From the NCBI RefSeq assembly GCF_002150685.1, contig NZ_MSSW01000008.1, positions 62,001 through 126,000 on the forward strand: a stretch of 64,000 nucleotides of DNA, in the 5' to 3' direction. Positions 16,772-26,447 of this stretch are shown piece after piece. Within the stretch, counting starts at the first letter, position 1, and the number at the start of each line of letters is the position of its first letter. Position numbers and translations under genes: made by a program. This DNA is from Algoriphagus antarcticus (GTDB lineage Bacteria > Bacteroidota > Bacteroidia > Cytophagales > Cyclobacteriaceae). The notes beneath the pieces are model-generated. The model was not told the origin of the DNA. It saw only the letters and a program-made list of their open reading frames with translations, and ran no database searches.

Positions 16772-17589
16772 TCGTCTAGGTCGATTGTTGTATTTACGAT
16801 TACATTCCACTGATTATCGGATGCAAATCCTTTTGTGGAGCTTCGAACCTTAAGTGGGATTCGGAAGAAGTTCTGACTCTCGGTTTTCATAGCTTTAAAC
16901 AATGCTCCTGCCAAATCCAATCGCCCACAAATCATCTCCAAAAGATAGCCCAAACGCTGTAAAGTAGTCGTTTGCACATGACGCACGAGCAATGCTGAAA
17001 AGTCACTTGGTTTGATGATCTCAGATAATTCGCTGATGACAGTTGCAGCCCGAGTAATCCCTCCAATTCTTCTCTCAAATTGAATCAAATCACATGCTGT
17101 CAAAGATGGGTTGGAAATATTCAAATAGCCCGCTTCGGTTTTAAGTTGATTGATCAGCCCTTCTGGAATAGTCTTAATACTGATGTAATTGATTTTAAGG
17201 CCTTTTCTTTCGGTAGCTCGAAGAACCGGAAATGTCGAAATCACAAAATATTCTTGAGGCTGCTGATGGGCAGCTCCATGATATGCGGCAGCATTTAGCA
17301 AGGCAAGGTAATAAGGCCTTTTCAAGTGGGCCATCAAAGAATCTAAAAACAAATTGGGCGGCAAAACCCCTCTGCCAGCGTATTGAGGTGGGATGATTAA
17401 GTAATAACCCTTGAACACTGACAAAAGCCTGCCTTTTTCAGTCAGTCGGTTTAGTGCAAGTTTGATAGAATTATCACTTTGTGTTTTGAAGTGGTTTCTA
17501 AGTTCGAATAATGGAAAACTAAATCTTCCATTAGCGAGAACTTGATCCGTCCAGTTGGCAATCTGATTGTATGAAGTTTCTACTGTCAA
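16768..17589 (-). CDS. abiEi: AbiEi-type antitoxin/repressor
   Basis: This 273-residue protein starts with a winged helix-turn-helix ('GRFSFPLFELRNHF' ... 'IKLALNRLTEKGRLLSVFKGYY') and then the AbiEi antitoxin body ('YYLALLNAAAYHGAAHQQPQ'). AbiEi proteins repress their own operon and neutralise AbiEii. Here it precedes and overlaps abiEii by four bases. The frame has no early ATG. Translation seems to start at a TTG (17589), since the alignable domain begins within about ten residues of it. Confidence 0.88.
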   Translation of the reverse strand: MTVETSYNQIANWTDQVLANGRFSFPLFELRNHFKTQSDNSIKLALNRLTEKGRLLSVFKGYYLIIPPQYAGRGVLPPNLFLDSLMAHLKRPYYLALLNAAAYHGAAHQQPQEYFVISTFPVLRATERKGLKINYISIKTIPEGLINQLKTEAGYLNISNPSLTACDLIQFERRIGGITRAATVISELSEIIKPSDFSALLVRHVQTTTLQRLGYLLEMICGRLDLAGALFKAMKTESQNFFRIPLKVRSSTKGFASDNQWNVIVNTTIDLDE

Positions 17590-17727
17590 GGGAGAGTTAT
17601 TTTTTGCTTAAGGTATCACATTTCAATACGTTTCGCAAATTATTTATCTCACTCTTTATCCTAAGCAGTCACCTAATAAATTCTTAATTTTTCAAACCAA
17701 AAGAAGGTATATCAGTCTAATAATTAC

Positions 17728-18612
17728 CTACTCCAACTCCTCGTAGTAATACGAGTGGTCAATTCCTTTCCTATACATTTCTCGACTGTCGATTTGGTCA
17801 GTTAGGGCATTTTTTAGCAATTGCTTTAAACCACTGCTGTCCACTGCGCTTTGCACCATGGCATTCATATACTCAGATTTCCCAATTCTACTCCAGTCAA
17901 CGCATTTTTTAAGACGCCTCTTCAAGATCAAATCCAGCCAAATTCGTGTGCTTCTGCCATTGCCTTCCATAAAAGGGTGAGCATTATTCATTTCTCCATA
18001 CTTTTCTACAATCTCCTCAATTGTACGTTCGGGCATTTGATCTATTCCCGCTAAGGTATCAGCAAGAAATCGAGCCATAGCAAATTGAAAACCGCCTTTC
18101 GAAATGTTCTTTTGTCTGATTTGCCCCGCAAAATCATACAAGCCACCAAAGAGGTACGCATGTATTTGTTGCAAGCCGTTTATAGTACCTACTTCTATAT
18201 TTGCAATAAAGGAGCTCTCAAAAAGGGCATAAGCCTTGGTTTTGCTTTTCCCATCTAGGGTCTCATCGCTGTAGGTAAACCTTTCGATAAATCGATTGGC
18301 CTTTGTGCCTGGAAAAGTTTTTCCCAATGCAATAATTCCAGCGTAATCGAGCATGTCGGTCAAGCGTTTTTTACCATCAGGTGCTAGCAGTTTCAACTGG
18401 GTAGTGACACTAACCACTTGACTGTTTTCTTTCTTGAGTTTAGCTTTTAGGTACTTCCAGTAATTGCGGGTTTTACTATAATCATCTTGGTTGGTAAGTA
18501 CTGCGACGATATCCAATACCGAAAACCACCATTTGGCATTTTGCTCATCCCAAAGGGCGCGCACTTCACGGTCATCAAAAAAACGAATAGATATTTTTTG
18601 CTGTTCCTTCAT
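17728..18612 (-). CDS. BRO-N domain fused to Fic-family AMP transferase
   Basis: This 294-residue protein has two modules. Residues about 8-112 look like a BRO-N/antirepressor domain of phage type ('[18 protein letters not shown]', '[21 protein letters not shown]'). Residues about 125-294 are a Fic domain with the complete active motif 'HPFMEGNGR' (212-220), the upstream '[13 protein letters not shown]' flap region and the C-terminal '[11 protein letters not shown]' tail of the small Fic family. Fic enzymes transfer AMP to a hydroxyl of a target protein. I found neither an internal inhibitory (S/T)xxxE(G/N) helix nor a small antitoxin gene next to it. Phage or plasmid origin is suggested by the BRO-N part. 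Confidence 0.85.
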   Translation of the reverse strand: MKEQQKISIRFFDDREVRALWDEQNAKWWFSVLDIVAVLTNQDDYSKTRNYWKYLKAKLKKENSQVVSVTTQLKLLAPDGKKRLTDMLDYAGIIALGKTFPGTKANRFIERFTYSDETLDGKSKTKAYALFESSFIANIEVGTINGLQQIHAYLFGGLYDFAGQIRQKNISKGGFQFAMARFLADTLAGIDQMPERTIEEIVEKYGEMNNAHPFMEGNGRSTRIWLDLILKRRLKKCVDWSRIGKSEYMNAMVQSAVDSSGLKQLLKNALTDQIDSREMYRKGIDHSYYYEELE

Positions 18613-19138
18613 TATCCGAATCAGTATTCTTGAGTTTTAGGATAGAATTTAAGATTCATTTGATGATTATACGCTTCTTTGCCATTAGAATAGTGTAGCC
18701 CAGACGGCCTCGACTTTTCCCCTCCCCACATTTAGAGTAAATATCTCCGGACTCCGAGCTTGTCGAGGTGTACAAGAATCTATTTTGGCTACTGACACGA
18801 TTCCGTATCATCATATTCATTTATTACCTAAGCTCTAATTGCTCCAAAATAATGCCTGTAGCCTAGAGATAAATCATCTCCAAATAGATCGTTTTTAGCT
18901 TTGGCTAAGAGTAATTATACCAAGATAAGCAATCCTCTACCATCATCCACCGAGCGCGTTTTACAATTGGGCATAGCTGCTATGTAATCCTTGCTTAGTA
19001 CCTTCAAAATTCAATTGAGCATCAAAGGCAGATTACTGAGAATCTATTTATTTACTTCGGGCGAAAAAGGCTTTTGCTGCCATCGCCCATGCGCCAGGCT
19101 TTAATTATATACTCCTCTTACTCGAAGATTATGCAGAT
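18613..19138. other. 526-base gap upstream of the 83-codon ORF
   Basis: No supported gene. The frame of the downstream small ORF stays open leftward to at least about 19043, without a good start. A short inverted repeat CCTCGAC/GTCGAGG sits near 18710-18770 and is too weak to call. Confidence 0.35.
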
Positions 19139-19390
19139 TTGATTTTTGATTCCAAGCAAGAATTTGATCAAAGCTATCTCCCAATTATTCAATCAGTCAT
19201 TGAAGAAGCAGGTTTCCCCCACAAACTTGGTGAACCCATCTCCACCATTTATTCCATGAAGAAAGCAGATCATCATTGGAATAGAAAGTTGATGGAATTG
19301 GAATTAACTCATCGAATAAAGAAATGGCGCTTGAGGAATATCAGAAATATCATGTCGCTTGCGAAATTGATTGGTACAGAGATTAAGTGA
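19139..19390 (+). CDS. Small hypothetical protein or gene remnant
   Basis: This is an 83-codon frame with a TTG start, although the same frame is open for some 30 codons further left. The product is basic at its end and has no membrane segment. The stretch 'IIQSVIEEAGFPHKLGEPISTIYSM' in two adjoining parts faintly recalls the linker of RelA/SpoT proteins before the synthetase domain, but nothing else of that family follows. It may be a decayed fragment at the edge of the accessory region. No partner gene is close. Confidence 0.3.
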   Translation: MIFDSKQEFDQSYLPIIQSVIEEAGFPHKLGEPISTIYSMKKADHHWNRKLMELELTHRIKKWRLRNIRNIMSLAKLIGTEIK

Positions 19391-19611
19391 ACAAGACCAT
19401 TTCAAAATTTAAAAATGAGAAGAAAAGCTAATTCCCTAAACCAGAAAAATTCAATAACGTAAAGAAACCGCTCGCCCATATTGCCTTCTAGGCAGTTGAT
19501 CTAGAAATGGGAAGTAGATCCTGAAGGAAACTAGATTGAGATCACTAGATGAACCTTATTTTAACGAGAAAGTGATTCCGGTGAGAAGGAAAAGGTAGGA
19601 ATGAACGAGTT

Positions 19612-20208
19612 TCAACTCTGCTTTTCAAGTACCAATGAAAAATTCACCATGATTGAATCTTGAACTCTTACTGCACCTAAAAATTTTACTGGTGGTTCGA
19701 TATTAAAATCGGATAGCAGAATCTTTCTCTCTCCTGAAAACAAAGCATTATCTCCATTTTTAGACAAAAACACACATGAAATCGGATACTTTTTAGAAAT
19801 TCCAACCATGGTAATCTCTATTTCTCCTGTAAGATTTTTCTGGTTGACAGTCTCTGATTCTTTGGTCAAACTGAGAAATTTGACTTTGATAGTAGGATAT
19901 TGATCTACTTCAATAGTCTTTTTGAAGTCCTTGGTCAAAAATGCATTATTGCAATCAAAGTTTGTACTTGTAATTAGCACTTCGCCATTCCATTGCCCTA
20001 CTTCACCGTGATTTGCAGTTAATCTTTGCGTCAAATATTCAGTTCCTGAATTGCTATAATTTTCGCATTGGAATTTTGAAACATTGGTGGTTCCTAAAAT
20101 TTCCAACAAACTATCAGAGGTGATTTTCCAATTAATCACCTCCTCCTCTGGAGTTATAAGTGAAATAAAAACCAAATTGAAAATCAAAATAAGATGTTGA
20201 ATCGTCAT
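19612..20208 (-). CDS. YceI-like domain protein (secreted)
   Basis: This 198-residue protein has a short hydrophobic N-terminus ('LILIFNLVFISLI') that fits a signal peptide. A YceI-type beta-barrel follows, with typical strands ending in 'GEIEITMVGISKKYPI' and 'LLSDFNIEPPVKFLGAVRVQDSIMV' in separate blocks. YceI proteins bind isoprenoid-like or other small hydrophobic ligands in the periplasm, and the true ligand is rarely known. It is the third gene of a minus-strand cluster YceI, porin, YceI. A terminator-like hairpin lies between it and the porin, so its expression may be lower. Confidence 0.8.
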   Translation of the reverse strand: MTIQHLILIFNLVFISLITPEEEVINWKITSDSLLEILGTTNVSKFQCENYSNSGTEYLTQRLTANHGEVGQWNGEVLITSTNFDCNNAFLTKDFKKTIEVDQYPTIKVKFLSLTKESETVNQKNLTGEIEITMVGISKKYPISCVFLSKNGDNALFSGERKILLSDFNIEPPVKFLGAVRVQDSIMVNFSLVLEKQS

Positions 20209-20220
20209 GGCTTTTTAAGT

Positions 20221-20258
20221 AAAAAAGCCAATTCTTACCTTAATTGGAAGAATTGGCT
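20221..20258 (-). terminator. Rho-independent terminator after the porin gene
   Basis: The arms AGCCAATTCTT (20226-20236) and AAGAATTGGCT (20248-20258) are perfectly paired. On the minus strand the stem is followed by six T residues (20226-20221). Confidence 0.8.
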
Positions 20259-20271
20259 ATGTGTTATTGTA

Positions 20272-21546
20272 TTAGAAGCTAATCGCTGCTTCGATATTCA
20301 CCCCATTAAACTTGGCTCCATTATAGATAGACGCGGCATTAAAACCATTTTTATATTCTTGATTCATATACTCCAGCTTGACAATCACATTTTTTGTCAT
20401 AAACCATCCTCCACCTACATTCAATCGGCTAATTTCTATGTCAGAAGCATCAGAATCGTTCCTTTTGCCTTTTACGGTGTTGTATCTACCACCGAGGTAA
20501 AACTGCTCAGTTCCTCCGAAACGGTAAAGAAGCTCACCAGAAAGTTGGGTGAAATTACCGTTGCCCTGCTCTTCAGAATTGCCTACAGACTCTACAATCC
20601 CAAAGAATTCCAGCCCTTTATATTTAATAAATGGATTAATCTGGAACGCAGTCATTTGCTTGAACCGGGGATTAAATCTTCCTTCAAAATCATTTGAATT
20701 GCCTTCGAGTGGATCCAAAACATGGTAATACCGTCCGCCAGCTCTGTCTCCACCATATAACCATGTTCCAGTCGTAGTACCATTATTCAAATACCATGAC
20801 CCTGTAAGTCTAAATCTGAAATCTTGATTCAATTGCTTATCAACACCTAGTTTCCCGTAAAAGGACGGCTTGTTATCCGTATTGTCGTTTACTACTACGT
20901 TCTGGTTCAGTTTGCCATTGGTAAGACCAACGACGGCGATCAATCCGTCTTTTTGAACTGTCACTTCTCCAAAAGCTTCTGTCGAAAATGAATCCATAAT
21001 GTAGTTCCCAATGAATGGGTTGTAAATCACTCGGGCATTATCTGATCTACGGAAGTGAGCATCGCCGTAATTGAATTCATCCATACCAAACGTGATCGTA
21101 GTATAATCCATGATTCCATCCAGGAAACCTTCCTTGATAAACCCCAGTCGGTCAATTTGAAGATAGCCACCTTTTACCCAGGCCTCATTGTGATGCTTAG
21201 CTGAGAGGTAAGTTCTCAGATGCAATCTCAACCCGTCAGCGAGCTGCGTGTTGAGATTCAGGTTTGCCGAGGGCAAATTGAAGTTTGACCCCAATTCTAC
21301 TAGATTATTCAGTGAATTGGAATGATTGATAGATTGGAATTGCAAAGCAAAATCTCCTCCCACGAAGACACGGACCTTTTCAAAATCTCCTCCTCTTTCT
21401 TTAGGAGTTTCAAAAACATTCAACCCTTCTTTGCTATTTTGACGGAAATATTGGAGCTCTGTTTTTTCTTGGGCAAAACTTACCGTGGAGCTCAAAACTG
21501 AGGACAGTAACGCTCCAAAAACTATAGACTTAAATTGCTTTTTCAT
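20272..21546 (-). CDS. Outer-membrane porin-like protein
   Basis: This 424-residue protein has a clear signal peptide (lysine-rich start, 'FGALLSSVLSSTVSFAQ' cleavage region) and a body of alternating amphipathic strands ending in an aromatic residue ('VNIEAAISF'), as in beta-barrel outer-membrane proteins. It resembles the phosphate-selective or general porin-like proteins of Bacteroidota. It carries no plug domain and is not a TonB receptor. It sits between two YceI genes on the same strand, 17 bases after the upstream one, so at least these two are co-transcribed. The transported substrate cannot be told from sequence. Confidence 0.75.
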   Translation of the reverse strand: MKKQFKSIVFGALLSSVLSSTVSFAQEKTELQYFRQNSKEGLNVFETPKERGGDFEKVRVFVGGDFALQFQSINHSNSLNNLVELGSNFNLPSANLNLNTQLADGLRLHLRTYLSAKHHNEAWVKGGYLQIDRLGFIKEGFLDGIMDYTTITFGMDEFNYGDAHFRRSDNARVIYNPFIGNYIMDSFSTEAFGEVTVQKDGLIAVVGLTNGKLNQNVVVNDNTDNKPSFYGKLGVDKQLNQDFRFRLTGSWYLNNGTTTGTWLYGGDRAGGRYYHVLDPLEGNSNDFEGRFNPRFKQMTAFQINPFIKYKGLEFFGIVESVGNSEEQGNGNFTQLSGELLYRFGGTEQFYLGGRYNTVKGKRNDSDASDIEISRLNVGGGWFMTKNVIVKLEYMNQEYKNGFNAASIYNGAKFNGVNIEAAISF

Positions 21547-21563
21547 GTGGTAGTAGAGTCAGA

Positions 21564-22145
21564 TTATGGCGCTTTTGTAAATGCTATGTTAAAAGATAAT
21601 TGCAGTTCATTTCCCGTTTTTATAGTACCAAAAACTGCTTTAGGCGGGTCTATTTTGAAGTCACTGAATTTGATGTCTTTTGAACCTATAAAGGTGACAG
21701 AATTGCCATTTACTGAATAGGTAACCTCAATGGGTATAGTTTGGGAGATTCCAGAAATACTCAATTTGCCAGTAGTACTAATTTTATTTCCACTGATCTT
21801 GGATGGACCAGTCATCTCAAAAATTATAGATGGATATTTACTGGTCGACAAAGCTTTATAGGCATTTTTGTCCATACTATTGTTTCCACTTTTTAGACTT
21901 TCTGCCTTTAGCTCAACTTTAATAGAAGAGATATTCATTAGTTTATTGCCTTCCATGGTCAATTGGGCCGTTCCGGTAACTCCTCCTTCAGCATCCATAT
22001 GCCAATCATGGATGGTGGACGTACCTGAAACTTTCATTTCCTTTGATTCTGATAGGGAATACTTACTCTGGCATAAACCCTGAATAGTAAATACAAGAAA
22101 AACTATTGGTACTAAAAACCAAATCAATTTCGTCTCAGATCTCAT
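21564..22145 (-). CDS. YceI family periplasmic protein
   Basis: This 193-residue protein has a signal peptide ('LIWFLVPIVFLVFTIQGLCQ' region) and a full YceI domain: 'MKVSGTSTIHDWHMDAEG', 'SLKSGNNSMDKNAYKAL', 'YPSIIFEMTG' and 'FSDFKIDPPKAVFGTIKTG'. This is the canonical Bacteroidota form, with an HDW motif near the start. It is the first gene of the YceI-porin-YceI cluster and is divergent from the TonB receptor gene, with a 320-base shared upstream region. Confidence 0.9.
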   Translation of the reverse strand: MRSETKLIWFLVPIVFLVFTIQGLCQSKYSLSESKEMKVSGTSTIHDWHMDAEGGVTGTAQLTMEGNKLMNISSIKVELKAESLKSGNNSMDKNAYKALSTSKYPSIIFEMTGPSKISGNKISTTGKLSISGISQTIPIEVTYSVNGNSVTFIGSKDIKFSDFKIDPPKAVFGTIKTGNELQLSFNIAFTKAP

Positions 22146-22465
22146 AGTTAAAGTGGTTAAATTTTCAGTGCAAAATTACTTCAGGCTTTTGGGTAGACTG
22201 ATGATAAGAAGAAGCTTATTTCCTGACATTAATCAGTTAATAGGTAAAAAAAAGCGATTAAAGATTCTTTTTTTACAAAAAAATATATAAATATTTATAC
22301 GAACCTAGTCAAAAAAACTCGATTAATCAATTTTACTTTATCCATTTTAGATAAATCCCTTTGGTCTGAGAAATATGAAGTTCAGTCGCAGATTTCTACA
22401 GTTCAGTCAGTTTCAGTTTTTTGACTTCAATACTGTTTTCATATTTGATTCAAATACGAATCGAA
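22146..22465. other. Divergent intergenic region between YceI and TonB receptor genes
   Basis: These 320 very AT-rich bases must hold promoters for both directions. There are runs of T and A at 22249-22310 and TTTATAC-like boxes, but no exact TAnnTTTG box that I can assign with confidence. No small gene was found. Confidence 0.4.
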
Positions 22466-24625
22466 ATGAATCCACGACTGCTACTTTTTATCATTTTACT
22501 TCTTTTGCAAACCCAGGCTTATGCGCAAACAACTATCCAGGGAAAAGTACTTGATGAAAAGGGACTGCCACTACCGGGAACAAATATCCAGCTCAAAGGA
22601 AGCTATGATGGCGCTACAAGTAATCAAGATGGAAGCTACCAGTTCGAAACAGCTGAGGTAGATGCTCAAGTTTTGATATATAAGTTTCTCGGTTTCAAAA
22701 CTCAAGAGCTTAACATCTCCATTAAGCCAAATTCCAATGAAATCCAGCCAATTTACTTAATCGAAGAAATCACAGAAATGAATTCTGTGACCATCTCAGC
22801 TGGAGCTATGGAGGCTTCTGACGAAAGAAAATCGGTGATCTTGAAGCCACTAGATATAGTAACCACCCCAAGTGCCATGGGCGATATTATGGGCGCTTTT
22901 CAAACCCTTCCCGGAACAAGCACTGTAGGAAATGATGGTCGCTTATTTGTCAGAGGTGGTGATGCCAGCGAGGTAGGGATCTACATCGATGGCATGCGAG
23001 TAGGTAACGCCTATGGAACCACGGCTGGAAATGTCCCAACCCGTACTCGATTTAATCCCAATCTATTCAAAGGAACATTTTTCAGTACCGGTGGATATTC
23101 CGCAGAATATGGACAAGCGCTTTCATCTGCTTTGGCACTGAATACCAAAGACCTTTCGATTCGAAGTCAGGGGGATCTGAGCATCATGTCAGTTGGAGGG
23201 GGATATTCACATACTCTCGCCAATGAGAAACAAAGCATTACAGCAAGTGCAAACTACTTCAACCTCGCCCCTTATCAAGGTCTGATTAAGCAGGAAATTG
23301 ACTTTGAAGCAGCTCCAAATGGCTGGGATATAGAAGTAGCCGCCCAAAAGAAAACTGGAGAAAATGGCTTGCTTAAAATAATGGCTCGAACTGAATCAGG
23401 CGGGATGCAACTATGGCAGCCTATTCCCGGATCTGATAGAAAAGTATTGGTGGATCTAAAAAATAATTACAACTATGCACAAGCTAATTGGAGAACGGCC
23501 TTAAAGAAGGATTGGACAATATTCACTGGCATTTCCTACTCAAAGAATTTGGACAAGATCGCTTATGATAGCCTCCTGATTGAGAGAAGAAATGAACTTA
23601 TTCATATCAAGGGGACAGCGATTAAAGATTTTTCCGACCGCCTTTCTGCAAAATTTGGAATAGAACATTTCATCCATCCATTTTCAGAAAAACTGTTGAA
23701 TGAAGGCTTGGGAAGGGAATTTGACGATCGGGAAACCTACCTATTTACCGAATGGGATTTCTATTTCAATAAAGATCTAGTCTTTCGTGGTGGACTTAGA
23801 GGCGGAGCGAGTTCTGTTTCTAATGAAGAATGGTTAGACCCAAGGTTCTCTGTCGCCTACCAATTGAAAGACAAAGGGCAATTGTCCTTGGCGGCTGGCA
23901 GCTTTCATCAACTGCCTGTGGAAAACTTTCGGGTACTAAACACTAATCTTCAAAATTCGGAATCGAATCATTTGATCTTAAATTACCTCTTTACCAAGGA
24001 AGGTTTCACTTTCCGAGCCGAGACATTCTATAAGTCATACGACCAGCTTGTCACTTTTGAAGGGACTTTGGACAATCCTCAAGTACTTCAGAATGGTGGT
24101 TCGGGCTTTGCCAAAGGAATTGACTTTTTCTTCCGAGATCGTAAGACATTTAAAGATACTGACTATTGGATTACCTACAGCTTTGTAGATAGCAAGCGGA
24201 GCTTTAACAAATATCAAACTGAGGTACAGCCAAGTTTTGCTCCGAAGCATAATATTTCGGTGGTGGTCAAGCATTTTGTCCCATCGCTCAAATCACTAAT
24301 CGGAGGGTCATTCGCATACAATGACGGTTATTCATACACCAACCCAAATATGGATAACTCAGAGATGAACTCAAAAACCAAGAGCTTTCAAAACCTGAGT
24401 CTTTCTTGGAGCTATTTGCCAAAGCCAAATGTGATCATTCATTTAGCCTGCACCAATGTACTCGGCAGAGATAATGTATTTGGCTACACCTTCAGCCCAA
24501 AGGCAAATACCGATGGCATCTTTGAATCGATTCCCCAAGGTCAAATTGCCCCAAGATTCGTATTTCTGGGCGTTTTCCTGACTTTTTCTAAGGACAAAAC
24601 AGCAAATCAATTAAACAACCTCTAA
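22466..24625 (+). CDS. TonB-dependent receptor with carboxypeptidase-like N-terminal domain
   Basis: This outer-membrane active transporter has about 719 residues. Signal peptide: 'MNPRLLLFIILLLLQTQAYA'. After it comes a carboxypeptidase-regulatory-like beta-sandwich ('GKVLDEKGLPLPGTNIQLKG'), then the plug ('SVILKPLDIVTTPSAMGDIM', 'LFVRGGDASEVGIYIDGM') and a 22-strand type barrel. I place the start at the ATG at 22466 because the signal peptide follows at once, while the frame upstream begins at 22421. The next gene starts 11 bases later. It shares a divergent promoter region with the YceI-porin genes, and a two-component system follows downstream. The ligand is unknown. Confidence 0.9.
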   Translation: MNPRLLLFIILLLLQTQAYAQTTIQGKVLDEKGLPLPGTNIQLKGSYDGATSNQDGSYQFETAEVDAQVLIYKFLGFKTQELNISIKPNSNEIQPIYLIEEITEMNSVTISAGAMEASDERKSVILKPLDIVTTPSAMGDIMGAFQTLPGTSTVGNDGRLFVRGGDASEVGIYIDGMRVGNAYGTTAGNVPTRTRFNPNLFKGTFFSTGGYSAEYGQALSSALALNTKDLSIRSQGDLSIMSVGGGYSHTLANEKQSITASANYFNLAPYQGLIKQEIDFEAAPNGWDIEVAAQKKTGENGLLKIMARTESGGMQLWQPIPGSDRKVLVDLKNNYNYAQANWRTALKKDWTIFTGISYSKNLDKIAYDSLLIERRNELIHIKGTAIKDFSDRLSAKFGIEHFIHPFSEKLLNEGLGREFDDRETYLFTEWDFYFNKDLVFRGGLRGGASSVSNEEWLDPRFSVAYQLKDKGQLSLAAGSFHQLPVENFRVLNTNLQNSESNHLILNYLFTKEGFTFRAETFYKSYDQLVTFEGTLDNPQVLQNGGSGFAKGIDFFFRDRKTFKDTDYWITYSFVDSKRSFNKYQTEVQPSFAPKHNISVVVKHFVPSLKSLIGGSFAYNDGYSYTNPNMDNSEMNSKTKSFQNLSLSWSYLPKPNVIIHLACTNVLGRDNVFGYTFSPKANTDGIFESIPQGQIAPRFVFLGVFLTFSKDKTANQLNNL

Positions 24626-24636
24626 ACTAATAAATT

Positions 24637-25281
24637 ATGAAAAAGTACATCTTAACCCTCACCCTATCTTTAGTGTGGATAGCATTTGCACAAGCAAGTG
24701 ATCCGGCTTTCGTCGCCGCAATGCAGAAGCAATTAGCTGCAAAAAACACCATTGCAACTTTTGAGCAATCTCAAACAGTGACCAACGGATTTTTGAGAAT
24801 TGCTGAAGCGACTGAGACGGAGTGGCTGCCACTCTATTATGCAGCTTTGCTTAAAACTGAGGCAGCTTTTCGCTTCGATATAGATAAGGATAAAAGTCTG
24901 GACGAAGCCCTTGAGCTAGCAAAAAAAGCGGATAAAATAGCACCGGGGAATTCTGAAATTACCGCTTTACAAGGTTACATTTTGATGGCAAAAATCAGTA
25001 TAGATCCTGCTGGTCGGGGACAGACTATGAGTCCTCAGGCGATGCAACTTTTTGGAAAAGCTATTAATCTAGATCGTGAAAATCCACGCGCTGTATCACT
25101 GATGGCGCAAATGGAACTTGGAATGTCCCAGTTCTTTGGCACCGGCCCTGAGAAAGCCTGCGGAATGGCGAGAATGAGCATGGACCTTTACAAAAAAGAG
25201 GAAGCTAAAATCAACGATGAGTACATCCTTCCAACTTGGGGCAAAAAACAGGCTGATCAGGTTACCTCAAAATGTAACTAA
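24637..25281 (+). CDS. Secreted TPR-like protein of unknown function
   Basis: This 214-residue protein has a signal peptide ('ILTLTLSLVWIAFAQA') and a helical body with TPR-like pairs ('LDEALELAKKADKIAPGNSEI', 'QLFGKAINLDRENPRAVSLMA', split in two). A single cysteine pair is present near the end ('EKACGMAR', 'SKCN'). It follows the TonB receptor after 11 bases, so it probably works with that receptor in the periplasm or is made with it. I do not recognise a named family. Confidence 0.7.
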   Translation: MKKYILTLTLSLVWIAFAQASDPAFVAAMQKQLAAKNTIATFEQSQTVTNGFLRIAEATETEWLPLYYAALLKTEAAFRFDIDKDKSLDEALELAKKADKIAPGNSEITALQGYILMAKISIDPAGRGQTMSPQAMQLFGKAINLDRENPRAVSLMAQMELGMSQFFGTGPEKACGMARMSMDLYKKEEAKINDEYILPTWGKKQADQVTSKCN

Positions 25282-25370
25282 ACTAATCAAGCTTCACGTC
25301 TTATTAGCTTTAATTCCTGAATTCGATTGAATATTACCCCAGGAATTAAAGCTTTTTCGATACATTTCCT

Positions 25371-26447
25371 ATGCAAATGAGTAACTCCGAAGAACCTATT
25401 TATAAAATGAGAATCAGCATTTGGAATACTTTTCCAAAGTTTTTGCTGATCAGTCTGGGAATAGCATTGGTAGTAATGCTGTTTTTTTGTCCTAGCTGTT
25501 TTTTGAGTTGGGAAGGAATAAAAATGATATTTCCCGATTTTCTGTATTCTTTGGCAATCACCATGGCGATGAGCTTTGGAGGAAATGTGGTTGAAAATTA
25601 TTTTAATAATAGAATTTCGTGGATAGAGCATCCCATGAAAAGGCTGATTGTCACTTTAGTATCCTATTTAACCTATGCGTTTCTTGTATCCTTCATCATT
25701 GTACTTTTTTACGCCTGGGTTTCTGGCCTGATATCTTTTGACAACATTCCATGGGTAAATATTGCTTCAAATGCAACGCTTCCCATGTATATCGCTTTGG
25801 GCTTTATGGCTTTGTTTACGACTCGTTCTTGGCTTTTGGAATGGAGAAAATCAGCTTTGGAAGCTGAAATCCTCAGAAACGAAAAATTGTCCAGCCAATA
25901 CCAATCTTTAAGAGATCAGTTGAACCCACACTTCCTGTTCAACTCTCTAAATGCGCTGTCAGGATTGGTGTATGAAGATGCCGATAGATCAGCAGCATTT
26001 ATCCAGAAACTGTCGAAAATCTACCGCTACGTTTTGGAAGTACAAGAAGAGGAATTGGTAGATCTTACGATGGAAATTTCCTTCGCTAGGAACTATCTGG
26101 AGCTACAAAAAATCAGATTTGAAGAAAGCCTTCAATTTAACATTGAAATAGATGATCAAGATGGTTTTTTACCACCGTTATCACTTCAACTAGTACTTGA
26201 AAATGCTATCAAGCATAATATTTTGAGTGAAGCAGATCCCTTATTTATCCACATGTATCGAAAGGATAATGATTTGTGGGTGAGTAACACTTTTCAGCCT
26301 AAATTGAGTCAAACAGAACCTTCCACAGGTGTAGGTTTAAGTAATATAAAAATGAGATATCAGCTGATTTCAAAAATGGATATTGAAGTCATCCAAACTG
26401 AAGATGAATTTATAGTGAGGTTGCCAATTTTAGAATTATCCACATGA
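25371..26447 (+). CDS. LytS/YpdA-type sensor histidine kinase
   Basis: This 358-residue membrane kinase has several transmembrane segments in residues 1-150 ('FLLISLGIALVVMLFF', 'LVSYLTYAFLVSFIIVLFYA'). A histidine-kinase domain of the LytS class follows, with the phosphorylation site 'LNPHFLFNSLNALSGL' and the short ATPase part 'LPPLSLQLVLENAIKHNI' and 'TGVGLSNIKMRY'. The stop overlaps the response regulator start by four bases (ATGA). The pair lies downstream of the TonB receptor and TPR genes on the same strand and may control or sense the same substrate. That is an inference from position. Confidence 0.93.
   Translation: MQMSNSEEPIYKMRISIWNTFPKFLLISLGIALVVMLFFCPSCFLSWEGIKMIFPDFLYSLAITMAMSFGGNVVENYFNNRISWIEHPMKRLIVTLVSYLTYAFLVSFIIVLFYAWVSGLISFDNIPWVNIASNATLPMYIALGFMALFTTRSWLLEWRKSALEAEILRNEKLSSQYQSLRDQLNPHFLFNSLNALSGLVYEDADRSAAFIQKLSKIYRYVLEVQEEELVDLTMEISFARNYLELQKIRFEESLQFNIEIDDQDGFLPPLSLQLVLENAIKHNILSEADPLFIHMYRKDNDLWVSNTFQPKLSQTEPSTGVGLSNIKMRYQLISKMDIEVIQTEDEFIVRLPILELST

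Noticed and set aside
18710..18770. Inverted repeat CCTCGAC/GTCGAGG
   Set aside because: The arms are short and far apart, no T run follows, and it has no position relative to a gene that suggests function.
19139..19390. Calling the small frame a RelA/SpoT fragment
   Set aside because: Similarity is confined to about 25 residues and the expected synthetase motifs are missing. It is kept only as a hypothetical.
19540..19608. Short frame ending in a KVIPV-like tail similar to the end of the M14 gene at 620-650
   Set aside because: Only about ten residues agree and nothing upstream supports a peptidase, so chance is likely.
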